A model generated the notes under the pieces. It was not told the origin of the DNA and did no database searches. It saw only the letters and a program-made list of their open reading frames with translations. Shown here in pieces: positions 53,901-61,455 of a stretch of 64,000 nucleotides of DNA. The translations under genes were made by a program, and so were the position numbers. This DNA is from Acidisarcina sp963790505 (GTDB lineage: Bacteria; Acidobacteriota; Terriglobia; Terriglobales; Acidobacteriaceae). Position 1 is the first letter of the stretch, and each line of letters starts with the position of its first letter. The stretch covers positions 868,001 to 932,000 of the forward strand of contig CAWBOT010000005.1 in the NCBI GenBank assembly GCA_963790505.1, written 5' to 3'.

Positions 53901-55029
53901 CAGCCCAGTCAGCGTGCAGGAGTTCACGACTGCTTTCAAATTCCAGGAAACAGCTGCAACCGCAGATGGCTTCACCTTCACCCTTCAAGGAACATCTCCA
54001 GGAGCCGTAGGCTCGTGGGGCGGGGGTCTCGGTTACGGGGGCATGCCTGCCAGCCTGGCCATCTCATTCGACGTATTCGGGAGTTCGAACCAGGGTCCAA
54101 ACACGACCGCCATGTATGTCAATGGCGCGGTCCGAACAGTGCCTGCCGCCAACCTTTCAGCCGCGGGGATTAACTTGAAAAGCGGAGACATCTTCAACGT
54201 CCTGATGACTTACGATGGCACAACGTTGAAGGTGACGACTACGGACACGGTCACCAATGCCTCGGCTACCCAGGCTTATATCATCGACATTCCCGCGATC
54301 GTCGGCGGGCTGACGGCCTACGCCGGGTTTACCGGCAGCACGGGCGGCGCGACCGCGATCCAAGACATCCTCAACTGGAGCTATGTGCCAAAGGCGATTG
54401 CAGGTCCGGCCTTCCCGGCAGGCTTCGCGAACGCCGCTCAGCTCGACCTAAATGGCGGAGCTGCGGTAAGCGGTACAAGGTTGCGGCTGACGGACGGCCA
54501 GGTTTACGAGACCCGCAGCGCCTTCTTCACTGTTCCGGTCAGCGATCAGCGCTTCAGCACCACGTTCCAGTTTCAGCTCACTGACCCGATAGCCGATGGC
54601 TTCGCCTTCGTGATCCAGAATGATGCGGCGACGGCTATTGGCCTCGGAGGAGGCGGCCTCGGCTATCAGGGCCTCGCCAACAGCATCGCGATCGGATTCG
54701 ATCTCTACGGGAGCGGGAACCAGGGTGCAAACACCACAGCTCTGTACGTCAACGGTGCAGTCAAGACGGTTCCAACCGCCAACCTTACGTCAGGCGGAAT
54801 CAACCTGCATAGCGGGGACATCTTCAACGCTCAGCTCATTTACGACGGCAGTATGCTTACTGTAGTAATCACCGATACAGTGACGAATGCCACGGTGACG
54901 GAGAGCTATAGCCTGAATATCCCAGGGCTCATCGGAAGTAACAACGCATTTGTCGGCTTTAGCGCCGGCTCGGGCGGAGCAGGCGCGATCCAGGACATCC
55001 TAAGCTGGAACTATATCGGTCAAAACTGA
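50914..55029 (+). CDS. Giant secreted propeller protein with two CHB_HEX-type and three lectin-like domains
   Basis: A 1371-residue protein; ATG 50914 follows AGGA by five bases. A long signal region ends in LTTVASAQ. The propeller begins with VNVLTYHNDIARTGQNLNET and shares LYALDAD-like strands with the other paralogs (here IVYAFDADTNGG). Two chitobiase/hexosaminidase C-terminal-type domains follow (ATIYYTTNGLNPTTSSAVY and AIVYYTLDGSTPTSASAVY). Three tandem lectin-like domains close the protein (53137-53748, 53770-54384, 54409-55014). It is probably a matrix protein that binds the organism's own or other polysaccharides. No anchor or sorting signal is seen at the C-terminus, which ends SWNYIGQN. 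Confidence 0.8.
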   Translation: MHTRQRNSVGCCEIYIQGSSARKLPLFSRRMAIAAAFFSLALLTTVASAQVNVLTYHNDIARTGQNLNETILTPANVNTAQFGKLFTQPVNGLIFGQPLYVSNVAIPGKGTHNVAYVVTSADIVYAFDADTNGGVNASPLWLTSLASTGAGLKSQYGSYATPVIDLPSKTIYVTSSEDQGSNYIFRLHALDITTGAEKFGGPVTIQGSVPGTGSGSVNGTLAFDGYYHQQRVGLLLLNGVVYIAFGSQGDNGIWHGWIFSYSASTLKQISVYCTTPNGSGGGIWMGGAALAAEVNNPAKPYGRMFVATGNGSFSASAPYNNAMSYGMSVLDLDLSGGVMTVTDAFTPFNQALLDGQDGDLGSGAPVLLPAQTLASGATLNPLVEIGKSGMFYILDRNNLGGFNATKDNVIQEVQTPIGVAYNWGAGVWGTEAYWNGNIYTGGTDPGATSYKGGAGTPLTSYSFANGVLSTSATGSTVDQFTYAGPTPSVSANGKTNGIVWVIKTDALNSLGDGALIAFNAANVNQTLYSSNTNLARDNPGIGVEYAVPTIANGKVYVGAYDVFSVYGLLANTPVAPAPTINPGSGAFTGTQPVTLSDSLAGATIYYTTNGLNPTTSSAVYGNTPINVTTNETITAIASVAGYLQSPPSSATFVSTTTTSNPIFSVASGTYTAAQTVTITDSSAGAIVYYTLDGSTPTSASAVYAQPLTVPVTETVNAIAVAPGLSPSSVTSATYTIQPNYTINFSKGFAVAQGPMTFNGSTDLDDVRLQLTNGESYEAGSAFYATPVGVQSFTTDFTFQLSNATADGITFTIQGVGPTALGSTGGGLGYATIPKSLAIKFDLFNNSGEGVNSTGMYLNGAMPTVPSVSLAGTVINLHDGDFIEAHITYDGANLTLSLTDAETLGTWSQTFAVNIPATVGANTAYVGFTGGSGLGTASQKILSWTYTAGPPVPNFPTGFSATNMQLNSGANGAATLVGTKLRLTDGRIYEARSAFFTSPVSVQEFTTAFKFQETAATADGFTFTLQGTSPGAVGSWGGGLGYGGMPASLAISFDVFGSSNQGPNTTAMYVNGAVRTVPAANLSAAGINLKSGDIFNVLMTYDGTTLKVTTTDTVTNASATQAYIIDIPAIVGGLTAYAGFTGSTGGATAIQDILNWSYVPKAIAGPAFPAGFANAAQLDLNGGAAVSGTRLRLTDGQVYETRSAFFTVPVSDQRFSTTFQFQLTDPIADGFAFVIQNDAATAIGLGGGGLGYQGLANSIAIGFDLYGSGNQGANTTALYVNGAVKTVPTANLTSGGINLHSGDIFNAQLIYDGSMLTVVITDTVTNATVTESYSLNIPGLIGSNNAFVGFSAGSGGAGAIQDILSWNYIGQN
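53137..55014 (+). repeat. Three tandem lectin-like domains, first large protein
   Basis: Period about 635 bases. Each unit has an NG.....G..L.LT(N/D)G opening, a PV.VQ.F.T.F.FQ strand pair, ADGxxF, an FD(L/V)(Y/F) strand, a G.....T..(M/L)Y(V/L)NGA loop and a closing W.Y after a Q.IL. They align with L-type (legume-like) lectins: the ADG aspartate is kept, while the Glu two residues before the FD aspartate is Lys, Ser or Gly. Confidence 0.78.
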
Positions 55030-55062
55030 TCGATGAAAAACCAGCGCTGGGGTTCGATCGAT
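55029..55062 (+). terminator. Possible terminator after the first large protein
   Basis: ATCGAT (55029-55034) and ATCGAT (55057-55062) enclose an AACC/GGTT stem around CCAGCGCTGG. The hairpin begins at the stop codon. Only a short T run follows, so this is a weak call. Confidence 0.35.
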
Positions 55063-55852
55063 TTAAGACGAGCCCCGTGCTGAAATGTTGTTCGTTGTGA
55101 CGGTATAGCGATTTGACCTTTATTTGCTGAGTCAGCTCAAAGTATTCGGGGCACTGATTGTCCCTGGTTCGCCACTCTTGCGATAAAGTCGAATTCGAAA
55201 CCTCAGTTACTCGAAATGGAACTCTTCCGTTGAATATTTGCGTTACCTATGTGTAAGAGGCATGAAGTGAAGCACGACTCAGCGTTGCGCTAGATTTGCT
55301 TCGAGTCAGGGTTGCACTTCACTTTATTGGCCTTATGTATGAATCTGCATAACGCAGACACTTTTTTTGACGATCATTTTGCCAGGACGGTAGTACACTA
55401 AGGGTATTAAAAACGCCGCACCGTCACCAACGCATGGGCGACGCAAATCTATAAGTTGTTGTGTTCCAGTCGATCGCCGGGTTCGACGGTCAATGCCGGA
55501 TTTACGGCCATCTCCGGAGAGCCGGACGCCGTGCAAGACATCCTAAGCTGGACCCGTATATCCGGGACTTCGATGAAAGATCGCCCTTGGGTGAGTTTCC
55601 CGGAAGCAGCGTATAGCTTGTGCAGTTAATCTCGGTTTTGAGCGCGCCCAGGCGATGATGCTTCAGACCACCCCCGCTTTCCCGGTCTAGCCTGTTTCAG
55701 GGTCGTGTTCTCGTTCGGTAAGACGGCGATGCAGCGAGTGATCGAACTTCGTTCAAATAGAAGCCCTGTGTTAAAGAAGATCCTGATGCCTCACGGCCAT
55801 CCGTTAAGGCGAAATTCTGGTTAAATTTGCGATGTTTTGTGCGGAGAGAAGA
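55063..55852. other. Degraded intergenic region between the two large lectin genes
   Basis: About 790 bases. No intact gene is seen. It contains the lectin-domain relic (55411-55629), and the sequence after that relic resembles the sequence after the first large gene (both read TCGATGAAA followed by C/G-rich bases). The area therefore looks like the leftover of a third paralog. GGAGAGAAG at its end is a good ribosome site for ATG 55853. Confidence 0.55.
55411..55629 (+). pseudogene. Relic of a lectin-like domain
   Basis: The frame from 55411 reads RTVTNAWATQIYK, then a degraded middle, then STVNAGFTAISG and AVQDILSWTRISGTSM, ending TAA 55627-55629. Intact copies read DTVTNATATQTYSVNIP, STAYVGFSGSTGG and AIQDILSWNYIG in the same order and spacing. 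It is the last ~55 residues of a lectin domain with no start codon or upstream part. It shows that at least one more copy of the propeller-lectin gene once stood here. Confidence 0.75.
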
Positions 55853-55980
55853 ATGTCAACACGGATGTGTAGGGTCTCGCCATCGGCGACCACGGAGTCA
55901 GTAAGAATCGGCTGGATAGACGGAGGGCATTCCTGCGCAGGCTGGCTGGTGCGGCCTCGTTTTTCTCCCTGGCGTTAACG

Positions 55981-58900
55981 GTGAGCTCGGCCCGGGCCCA
56001 GGTGAATGTGGTGACCGCCCACAACGATATCGCGCGGACCGGGCAAAACCTGAGCGAGACGATTCTGACGCCGTCGAACGTCAATCCGATTCAGTTTGGA
56101 AAATTGTTCTCGCAGACGGTCAAAGGGGGAATCTACGCTCAACCCCTCTACGTCTCTCAGTTGACGATTCCAGGCAAAGGCACGCATAACGTCCTTTTCG
56201 TGGAAACCAACGCGGACATTGTCTACGCTTTTGACGCTGATACCAACGGCGGTCTGAATGCTACCCCTTTGTGGCAGACCTCGATGGCGACGGGCACCCT
56301 CAAGTCGCAATACGGAGTTTACGGAACGCCGGTAATCGACCTTCCGTCGAAGACGATGTACCTTGTCAGTTCCGAGGTCCAAAGCACAACCTATATCTTC
56401 CGACTGCACGCGCTCGACATTACGACCGGTCTCGAAAAGCTGGGCGGCCCGTTCCAGATCCAGGCGTCCATCCCGGGTACAGGCAGCGGTAGCAGCGGCG
56501 GAGTTCTGACATTCAATCCGCTCTACCAGTTGCAACGACCCGGTCTGCTGCTGCTGAACGGGGTGCTGTACGTAGCCTTCGGATCCCAGGGGGACAACGG
56601 CGTTTGGCACGGCTGGATATTTTCGTTTAGCCAAACAACGCTGCAACAGATCAACGTATTTTGCACGACCACGAATGGAAACGGCGGCGGCATCTGGATG
56701 AGCGGCGCCGGCCTTGCTGCCGAGGTATACGATCCGACCAAGCCCTATGGCAGGATGTTCATCGCTACCGGCAACGGCACCTATACGGTGGGCTCGCCCC
56801 TCACCAACACGATGAGCTATGGCATGAGCCTGCTGGATATCGACCTCACCGGCGGGGTCATGAATGTGACGGACGTGTTTACTCCGTATAACGAGGCATT
56901 TCTCGAAGCAGAAGACGGCGACCTCGGCTCCGGCGGCCCGGTGATCCTTCCGGCCCAGACCCTGGCTTCCGGGGCCACTCTGAACCCCCTGCTGATGATT
57001 GGAAAAGTCGGAGCGCTGTACATCATGGACCGTAACCACCTGGGCGGATTCAACTCGACCGCGGATCAGATCGTGCAGGAAGTTACGACGCCGACTACCC
57101 CTGGTTACGATTGGGGAGCCGGCGTATGGGGTTCCGAGGCTTACTGGAACAACTACATCTATGACGGCGGCACCAACCCCGGGCTTAACAGCAATGGCTA
57201 TAACGGCGCCGGCAACAGCCTTACCGCCTACTCCTTTGTCAACGGGGTGCTGTCGGCGGCCCCGGTAAGCAAGAGTGCGGAGCTGTTTTCCTGGCCGGGT
57301 CCTACTCCCTCGGTATCGGCCAACGGCGCCACCAACGGAATTACGTGGGTGATCAAGACGGACGACCTCGACTCGCTCGGCCCCGAGACGCTGTTGGCGT
57401 ATAACGCCAAGAACCTCGCACAGACTCTCTACTCCAGCAATGCAAATTTAACGCGAGACAGCCCAGGCCCGGAAGTGGAATATGAAGTGCCGACGATTGC
57501 CAATGGCAAGGTGTATGTCGGGGCCGTCGGGCAGATCAACGTCTATGGTTTGCTGGCCAATACTCCGGCAGCACCGGCACCGGTGATCAGTCCCGGTTCG
57601 GGCACATTCTCCACCAAGCAGACGGTCACGATTACCGACGCGGTGGCAGGCGCCACCATCTACTACACCACCGACGGCTCGACTCCGAATGCGAATTCAG
57701 CGGTTTACTCGAGCGCAAGCCCGATCGTGGTTTCGAATAATGAGACCATCACTGCAATCGCCAGCCCGGCAGGCTATCTTCAAAGCGCTCCGGCGTCGGC
57801 GTCCTATGTTTCAACCAGCACAACTGCCAATCCGACATTCTCTTTGGCAGCCGGGACCTACGCCGGGACGCAGACACTTCATATTTCGGATACCGCCAGT
57901 GGCGCAGTTATCTACTACACGCAGGACGGCTCGATACCGACGACCGCTTCGACGGTCTACAACAACCAGACACTGGTATTACCCATCTCGACGATCGTCA
58001 ATGCGATCGCTGTTGCTCCAGGCCTTTTCCCCAGCGCGGTGACGAGCGCCACTTACACGATTCAGCCGGCCTACACAATCAATTTCAGCCAGGGCTTCGC
58101 GCTTGCCGGCAGTTCGATGCAGTTTAACGGCAGTACTGAACTAGACGACGTGCGGCTGCAGTTAACAAACGGCGGACAGCAGGAGGCGGGCAGCGCCTAC
58201 TACTCGACTCCAGTGAATGTCCAGGCCTTTACGACAGATTTCACCTTCCAGTTATCCAATCCGTCCGCCGATGGCATCACCTTCACCATTCAAAATGGCG
58301 GGCCAACGGCACTTGGCGCCTCCGGCGCAGGCTTGGGATACGCCACCCTGCCACAAAGCGTCGCGATAAAGTTTGACTTATACAGCAACGCCGGCGAGGG
58401 GCCGAATTCTACCGGAATGTTTCTGAACGGAGCGTTGCCCACGCTTCCCGCTATTAACCTCGCCGGAAGCGGCATCGATCTACATAGCGGGGACTTTATC
58501 GAGACCCACATCACCTATAACGGGTCTACCCTTTACATGACGCTGACCGACTACGACACGCTGGCTACATGGTCACAGTCCTTTGCAGTGAATATTCCAG
58601 CTATCGTCGGCGGTAACACCGCCTACGTCGGCTTTACCGGGGGCACCGGCGGACTTAGTTCCAGCCAAAAAATCATCTCGTGGACTTATACTGCCGGCTA
58701 TCCCGTGCCCACGTATGCCAACGGTTTCGCGGGAGGCGGCATCACCCTGAACGGCGGGGCAGCGTTCAACGGGACCAAGCTTCGCATCACCGACGGTGGA
58801 AGCAACGAGGCGCGCAGCGCTTTCTTCACCTTCCCGGTTAATGTGCAGTCATTCACGACCAGCTTCCAATTTCAGGATACGAGTGCGACTGCCGACGGCT

Positions 58901-59100
58901 TCGCCTTTGTCATTCAAGGGAACAGCCCAACCGCCCTTGGTGCGACAGGCGGCGGCCTAGGGGTCGGCGGCATGCCCCATAGCGTTGCGATCAAGTTAGA
59001 TTTGTATAGCAACGCCGGGGAGGGGGCAGCTCGACCGGTCTGTATCTCAACGGGGCTTCTCCTACTATCCCGTTCATCAATCTCATCTCCGCGGGGCTGA
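55981..59100 (+). CDS. Second large propeller-lectin protein, frameshifted at both ends
   Basis: Paralog of the gene at 50914: same propeller (VNVVTAHNDIARTGQNLSET), two CHB_HEX-type domains (ATIYYTTDGSTPNANSAVY and AVIYYTQDGSIPTTASTVY) and lectin-like domains. GTG 55981 only opens the mature part. The signal peptide (FLRRLAGAASFFSLALTVSS) continues upstream in frame without a start codon. A well-placed ATG at 55853 with GGAGAG lies in another frame, so a one-base loss within 55873-55975 is likely. At the other end the frame breaks inside lectin domain 2 at a run of five G (59022-59026): one more G would restore GEGGSSTG and read on to 59963. The protein as written ends in 22 foreign residues. 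Confidence 0.72.
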   Translation: MSSARAQVNVVTAHNDIARTGQNLSETILTPSNVNPIQFGKLFSQTVKGGIYAQPLYVSQLTIPGKGTHNVLFVETNADIVYAFDADTNGGLNATPLWQTSMATGTLKSQYGVYGTPVIDLPSKTMYLVSSEVQSTTYIFRLHALDITTGLEKLGGPFQIQASIPGTGSGSSGGVLTFNPLYQLQRPGLLLLNGVLYVAFGSQGDNGVWHGWIFSFSQTTLQQINVFCTTTNGNGGGIWMSGAGLAAEVYDPTKPYGRMFIATGNGTYTVGSPLTNTMSYGMSLLDIDLTGGVMNVTDVFTPYNEAFLEAEDGDLGSGGPVILPAQTLASGATLNPLLMIGKVGALYIMDRNHLGGFNSTADQIVQEVTTPTTPGYDWGAGVWGSEAYWNNYIYDGGTNPGLNSNGYNGAGNSLTAYSFVNGVLSAAPVSKSAELFSWPGPTPSVSANGATNGITWVIKTDDLDSLGPETLLAYNAKNLAQTLYSSNANLTRDSPGPEVEYEVPTIANGKVYVGAVGQINVYGLLANTPAAPAPVISPGSGTFSTKQTVTITDAVAGATIYYTTDGSTPNANSAVYSSASPIVVSNNETITAIASPAGYLQSAPASASYVSTSTTANPTFSLAAGTYAGTQTLHISDTASGAVIYYTQDGSIPTTASTVYNNQTLVLPISTIVNAIAVAPGLFPSAVTSATYTIQPAYTINFSQGFALAGSSMQFNGSTELDDVRLQLTNGGQQEAGSAYYSTPVNVQAFTTDFTFQLSNPSADGITFTIQNGGPTALGASGAGLGYATLPQSVAIKFDLYSNAGEGPNSTGMFLNGALPTLPAINLAGSGIDLHSGDFIETHITYNGSTLYMTLTDYDTLATWSQSFAVNIPAIVGGNTAYVGFTGGTGGLSSSQKIISWTYTAGYPVPTYANGFAGGGITLNGGAAFNGTKLRITDGGSNEARSAFFTFPVNVQSFTTSFQFQDTSATADGFAFVIQGNSPTALGATGGGLGVGGMPHSVAIKLDLYSNAGEGAARPVCISTGLLLLSRSSISSPRG

Positions 59101-59945
59101 ACCTTCATAGTGGACATATCTTTAATGTCCAGCTGAGCTATGACGGCTCCAACCTGACCGCGCAAATCACCGACACCGTTACTAACATTACGGCGACGCA
59201 GACCTACAGCGTAGATATCCCCTCGATCGTCGGAGGGCTGTCGGCCTATGTTGGCTTCACTGGAGGCACCGGCGGCGGCAGCGCGATTCAAGATATCCTG
59301 AACTGGACATACGGCCAGGGAACCGCAATTCAACCCGTATTCCCGCTCGGCTTTGCCGCGCAGCCGTCAATGATGACGATGAACGGTGGATCCAGCTTGA
59401 ACGGAAGCAAACTTCGGCTTACCGACGGGGTGGTCTACGAGGCGCGCAGCGCTTTCTTCTCCTACCCGGTCAACGTGCAACAGTTCAGCAGTAACTTCAA
59501 CTTCCAGCTCACGAACGCGACCGCGGATGGGTTTACCTTTACTATCCAGGGGAATAATCCAACGTCCCTGGGGGCCTGGGGAGGTAGTCTTGGCTACGGC
59601 GGCGTCCTGCAGAGTGCGGCGATCAAGTTCGATCTGTACAGCAATGCCGGCGAAGGCGCGGATTCTACCGGTCTCTTTACCAACGGCGCCATGCCGACGG
59701 TCCCCGCGATCGATCTCTCGACAACCGGAATCAACCTGCACAGCAGCGATATTTTCAATGTCCAGATGACTTACGACGGCACCACGCTTAACGTAACGAT
59801 CACCGATACCGTAACCAATGCCACGGCCAACCAGAGCTATACAGTCAATATTCCGTCGTTGATTGGCGGTCCTCTGGGCTACGTTGGGTTCACGGCCGGT
59901 TCTGGCGGGGCCCCAGCGATCCAGGAAATACTCAACTGGACCTTC
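58078..59945 (+). repeat. Three tandem lectin-like domains, second large protein
   Basis: Units at 58078-58689, 58711-59312 and 59340-59945. Unit 1 resembles unit 1 of the first large protein most (both end SQKI-SWTYTAG), and units 2 and 3 have IQDILNWTY and IQEILNWTF endings. Position-by-position similarity suggests the domain array formed before the whole gene was duplicated. Unit 2 holds the frameshift. Confidence 0.75.
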
Positions 59946-59963
59946 ATAGGCGGCACCAGCTAA
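59028..59963 (+). pseudogene. Downstream fragment of the second large propeller-lectin gene
   Basis: After the five-G run the correct frame continues as SSTGLYLNGASPTIPFINLI, GLNLHSGHIFNVQLSYDG and a complete third lectin domain, ending LNWTFIGGTS with TAA at 59961-59963. The fragment has no ribosome site of its own; an internal ATG at 59370 could only give the last domain. It belongs with 55981-59100 as one gene. Confidence 0.78.
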
Positions 59964-60000
59964 TCGGCTTCAGGAGTCGATGCAGGTCTTTTTATTCTCT

Positions 60001-60036
60001 TCGAGTGTGCCAAATCCCGACCCCTGGCACACTCGA
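60001..60036. terminator. Perfect 12-pair hairpin after the second large gene
   Basis: TCGAGTGTGCCA (60001-60012) and TGGCACACTCGA (60025-60036) are exact complements with a 12-base loop. It lies 38 bases past the stop at 59963. There is no T run after it on the plus strand; a T-rich tract (CTTTTTATTCTCT) lies before it. It may be a terminator of unusual type, a transcript-stabilising stem or a protein-binding site. Confidence 0.45.
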
Positions 60037-60282
60037 GGGAGTTCTCGATTTCCCCTTGGCTCTCGCGTCGTACGATTGAGCGCCGATCTATATGGCAAGA
60101 GCCGTACTTCGCAGCCGCTGCGTTGCCGCCCGGGCGACCGTTCAGTCTGGGTATTTATTCTCATAGATGCGTGAGCTGCGCCGCAGGGCTTGGATGCTGT
60201 CTCATCCAGCAAAAGTAAGTGTCAGGACAGGCTTGTAACATTCGTGATTTAGGCGCACTGACTGGAGCCGCGCGCTTTACCC

Positions 60283-60312
60283 TTGACAGTCGTGTGATCC
60301 ATCGCACATACT
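60283..60312 (+). promoter_or_regulatory. Sigma-70-type promoter of regulator copy 2
   Basis: TTGACA at 60283-60288 is a perfect -35; CATACT at 60307-60312 is the -10 with 18-base spacing. The start would be near 60319, giving a leader of about 55 bases. The equivalent region before copy 1 has no such clear pair, so the two copies may be controlled differently. Confidence 0.55.
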
Positions 60313-60374
60313 AAAAGTGCCCTACGCCACGCCAGCAAGCCCAACATAAACTGACGCCGACATAGGAGTGCTCA

Positions 60375-61109
60375 ATGAGCAACATCGCCGAAGTATCCTT
60401 TACACAGTCTATCAATGTAGCGCTCGTCAACGTAACTGCGATCAATGCCGATCTTCTCAGGCTTGCCTTCGCAGGCGAAAAGGATGTGCGTGTTATGGGC
60501 TGTGCCGCGACGCTCGGCGACTTGCAGCCAATCTTCGCCAAGCATCGCTTTGATGTGGCGCTCGTCGGCAGCCGAGGAACTCGGCAGGACTCGACGGCGA
60601 TTCCGTTCCTGGAGCAAATCTCTTCTCTGGCCCCGAATGTGCGCCAGATTGTGGTTTCCGAAGACATGGGCAGGGAAGATGTCGCGTCGCTATTTCGCGG
60701 CGGGGCTCGGGGCTTGCTCTGCGGCTCGCAATCCGATGTGCAGATGCTGGTGAAGTGCATTCGATGCGTGGCTGCCGGTCAGATTTGGGCCAATGGCGAT
60801 CAATTGGACCAGTTGATTCGCTCGTTGACTCTCCCTCGCTCGCTGAAAGTTACCAACGTGATGGGAGATTCCTTGCTGAGCCAGCGCGAGGAGCAGGTGC
60901 TGCAACTGCTGGCCGATGGTCTCAGCAACCGGGAGCTCGCCAAGACTTTAAGTCTCAGCGAACATACGATCAAGAACCATCTCTTCCGGATATTCGACAA
61001 GCTCGGGGTTTCGAGCAGGATGGAAGCGGTGCTTTATGCGATTAGTCAGAGGGAACAGCGGATGACTCTGCAGCCGTCTACAGGCGCGACGATGCTTAGG
61101 CTGGCATAA
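60375..61109 (+). CDS. LuxR-type regulator with pseudo-receiver domain (copy 2)
   Basis: A 244-residue paralog of the regulator at 49621, very similar along nearly the whole length (by eye most residues from INADLLR to ISQREQR match). The helix-turn-helix is LLSQREEQVLQLLADGLSNR, then LSEHTIKNHLFRIFDKLGVS. As in copy 1, the phospho-Asp position is changed (DVALVGSRGTRQDS) and the acidic pair is missing (LVNVTAINADLL). It follows the second large propeller-lectin gene and precedes the flippase gene. It lacks the basic C-terminal tail of copy 1. Loss of the same residues in both copies means the change predates their duplication. Confidence 0.86.
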   Translation: MSNIAEVSFTQSINVALVNVTAINADLLRLAFAGEKDVRVMGCAATLGDLQPIFAKHRFDVALVGSRGTRQDSTAIPFLEQISSLAPNVRQIVVSEDMGREDVASLFRGGARGLLCGSQSDVQMLVKCIRCVAAGQIWANGDQLDQLIRSLTLPRSLKVTNVMGDSLLSQREEQVLQLLADGLSNRELAKTLSLSEHTIKNHLFRIFDKLGVSSRMEAVLYAISQREQRMTLQPSTGATMLRLA

Positions 61110-61455
61110 GGCGGGCTCTACCGTGCTGATCGATCATTTGCCTTACTTCTCCGAGCGGCGGAGTGGTAGCGTAGGTTGCCGCAAGCGATCCACCCCATTG
61201 ATGGTTCCGATCGCCTCGACCGCAGGGATGCGCACTGTAAGTTTGTGGTGCGAATGGCGGCCAAGGGAGAGCTTTTATCACTAAAGCAGTAAGATCAACC
61301 GTACTGTGCCGGGCCTATATTTGTATAGGACACTCTGAGAAGACAATCCCGGAGAAGCCTGGTGCATTGAGGCATCAGGTACCTTTCGTTAGGCTCGGCC
61401 CATCTGAGGTTTGCGACGTGTTGCACTGGAGATTTGCTTTGGGCTCAGGCGAAGT
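61110..61455. other. Intergenic region before the flippase gene
   Basis: About 345 bases with no gene. An inverted repeat CCTATA-TTTG-TATAGG is at 61314-61329, and a CCTGGTGC/GCATCAGG stem with one mismatch is near 61359-61380. Either could be an operator or leader stem for the flippase-polymerase genes. Confidence 0.4.
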
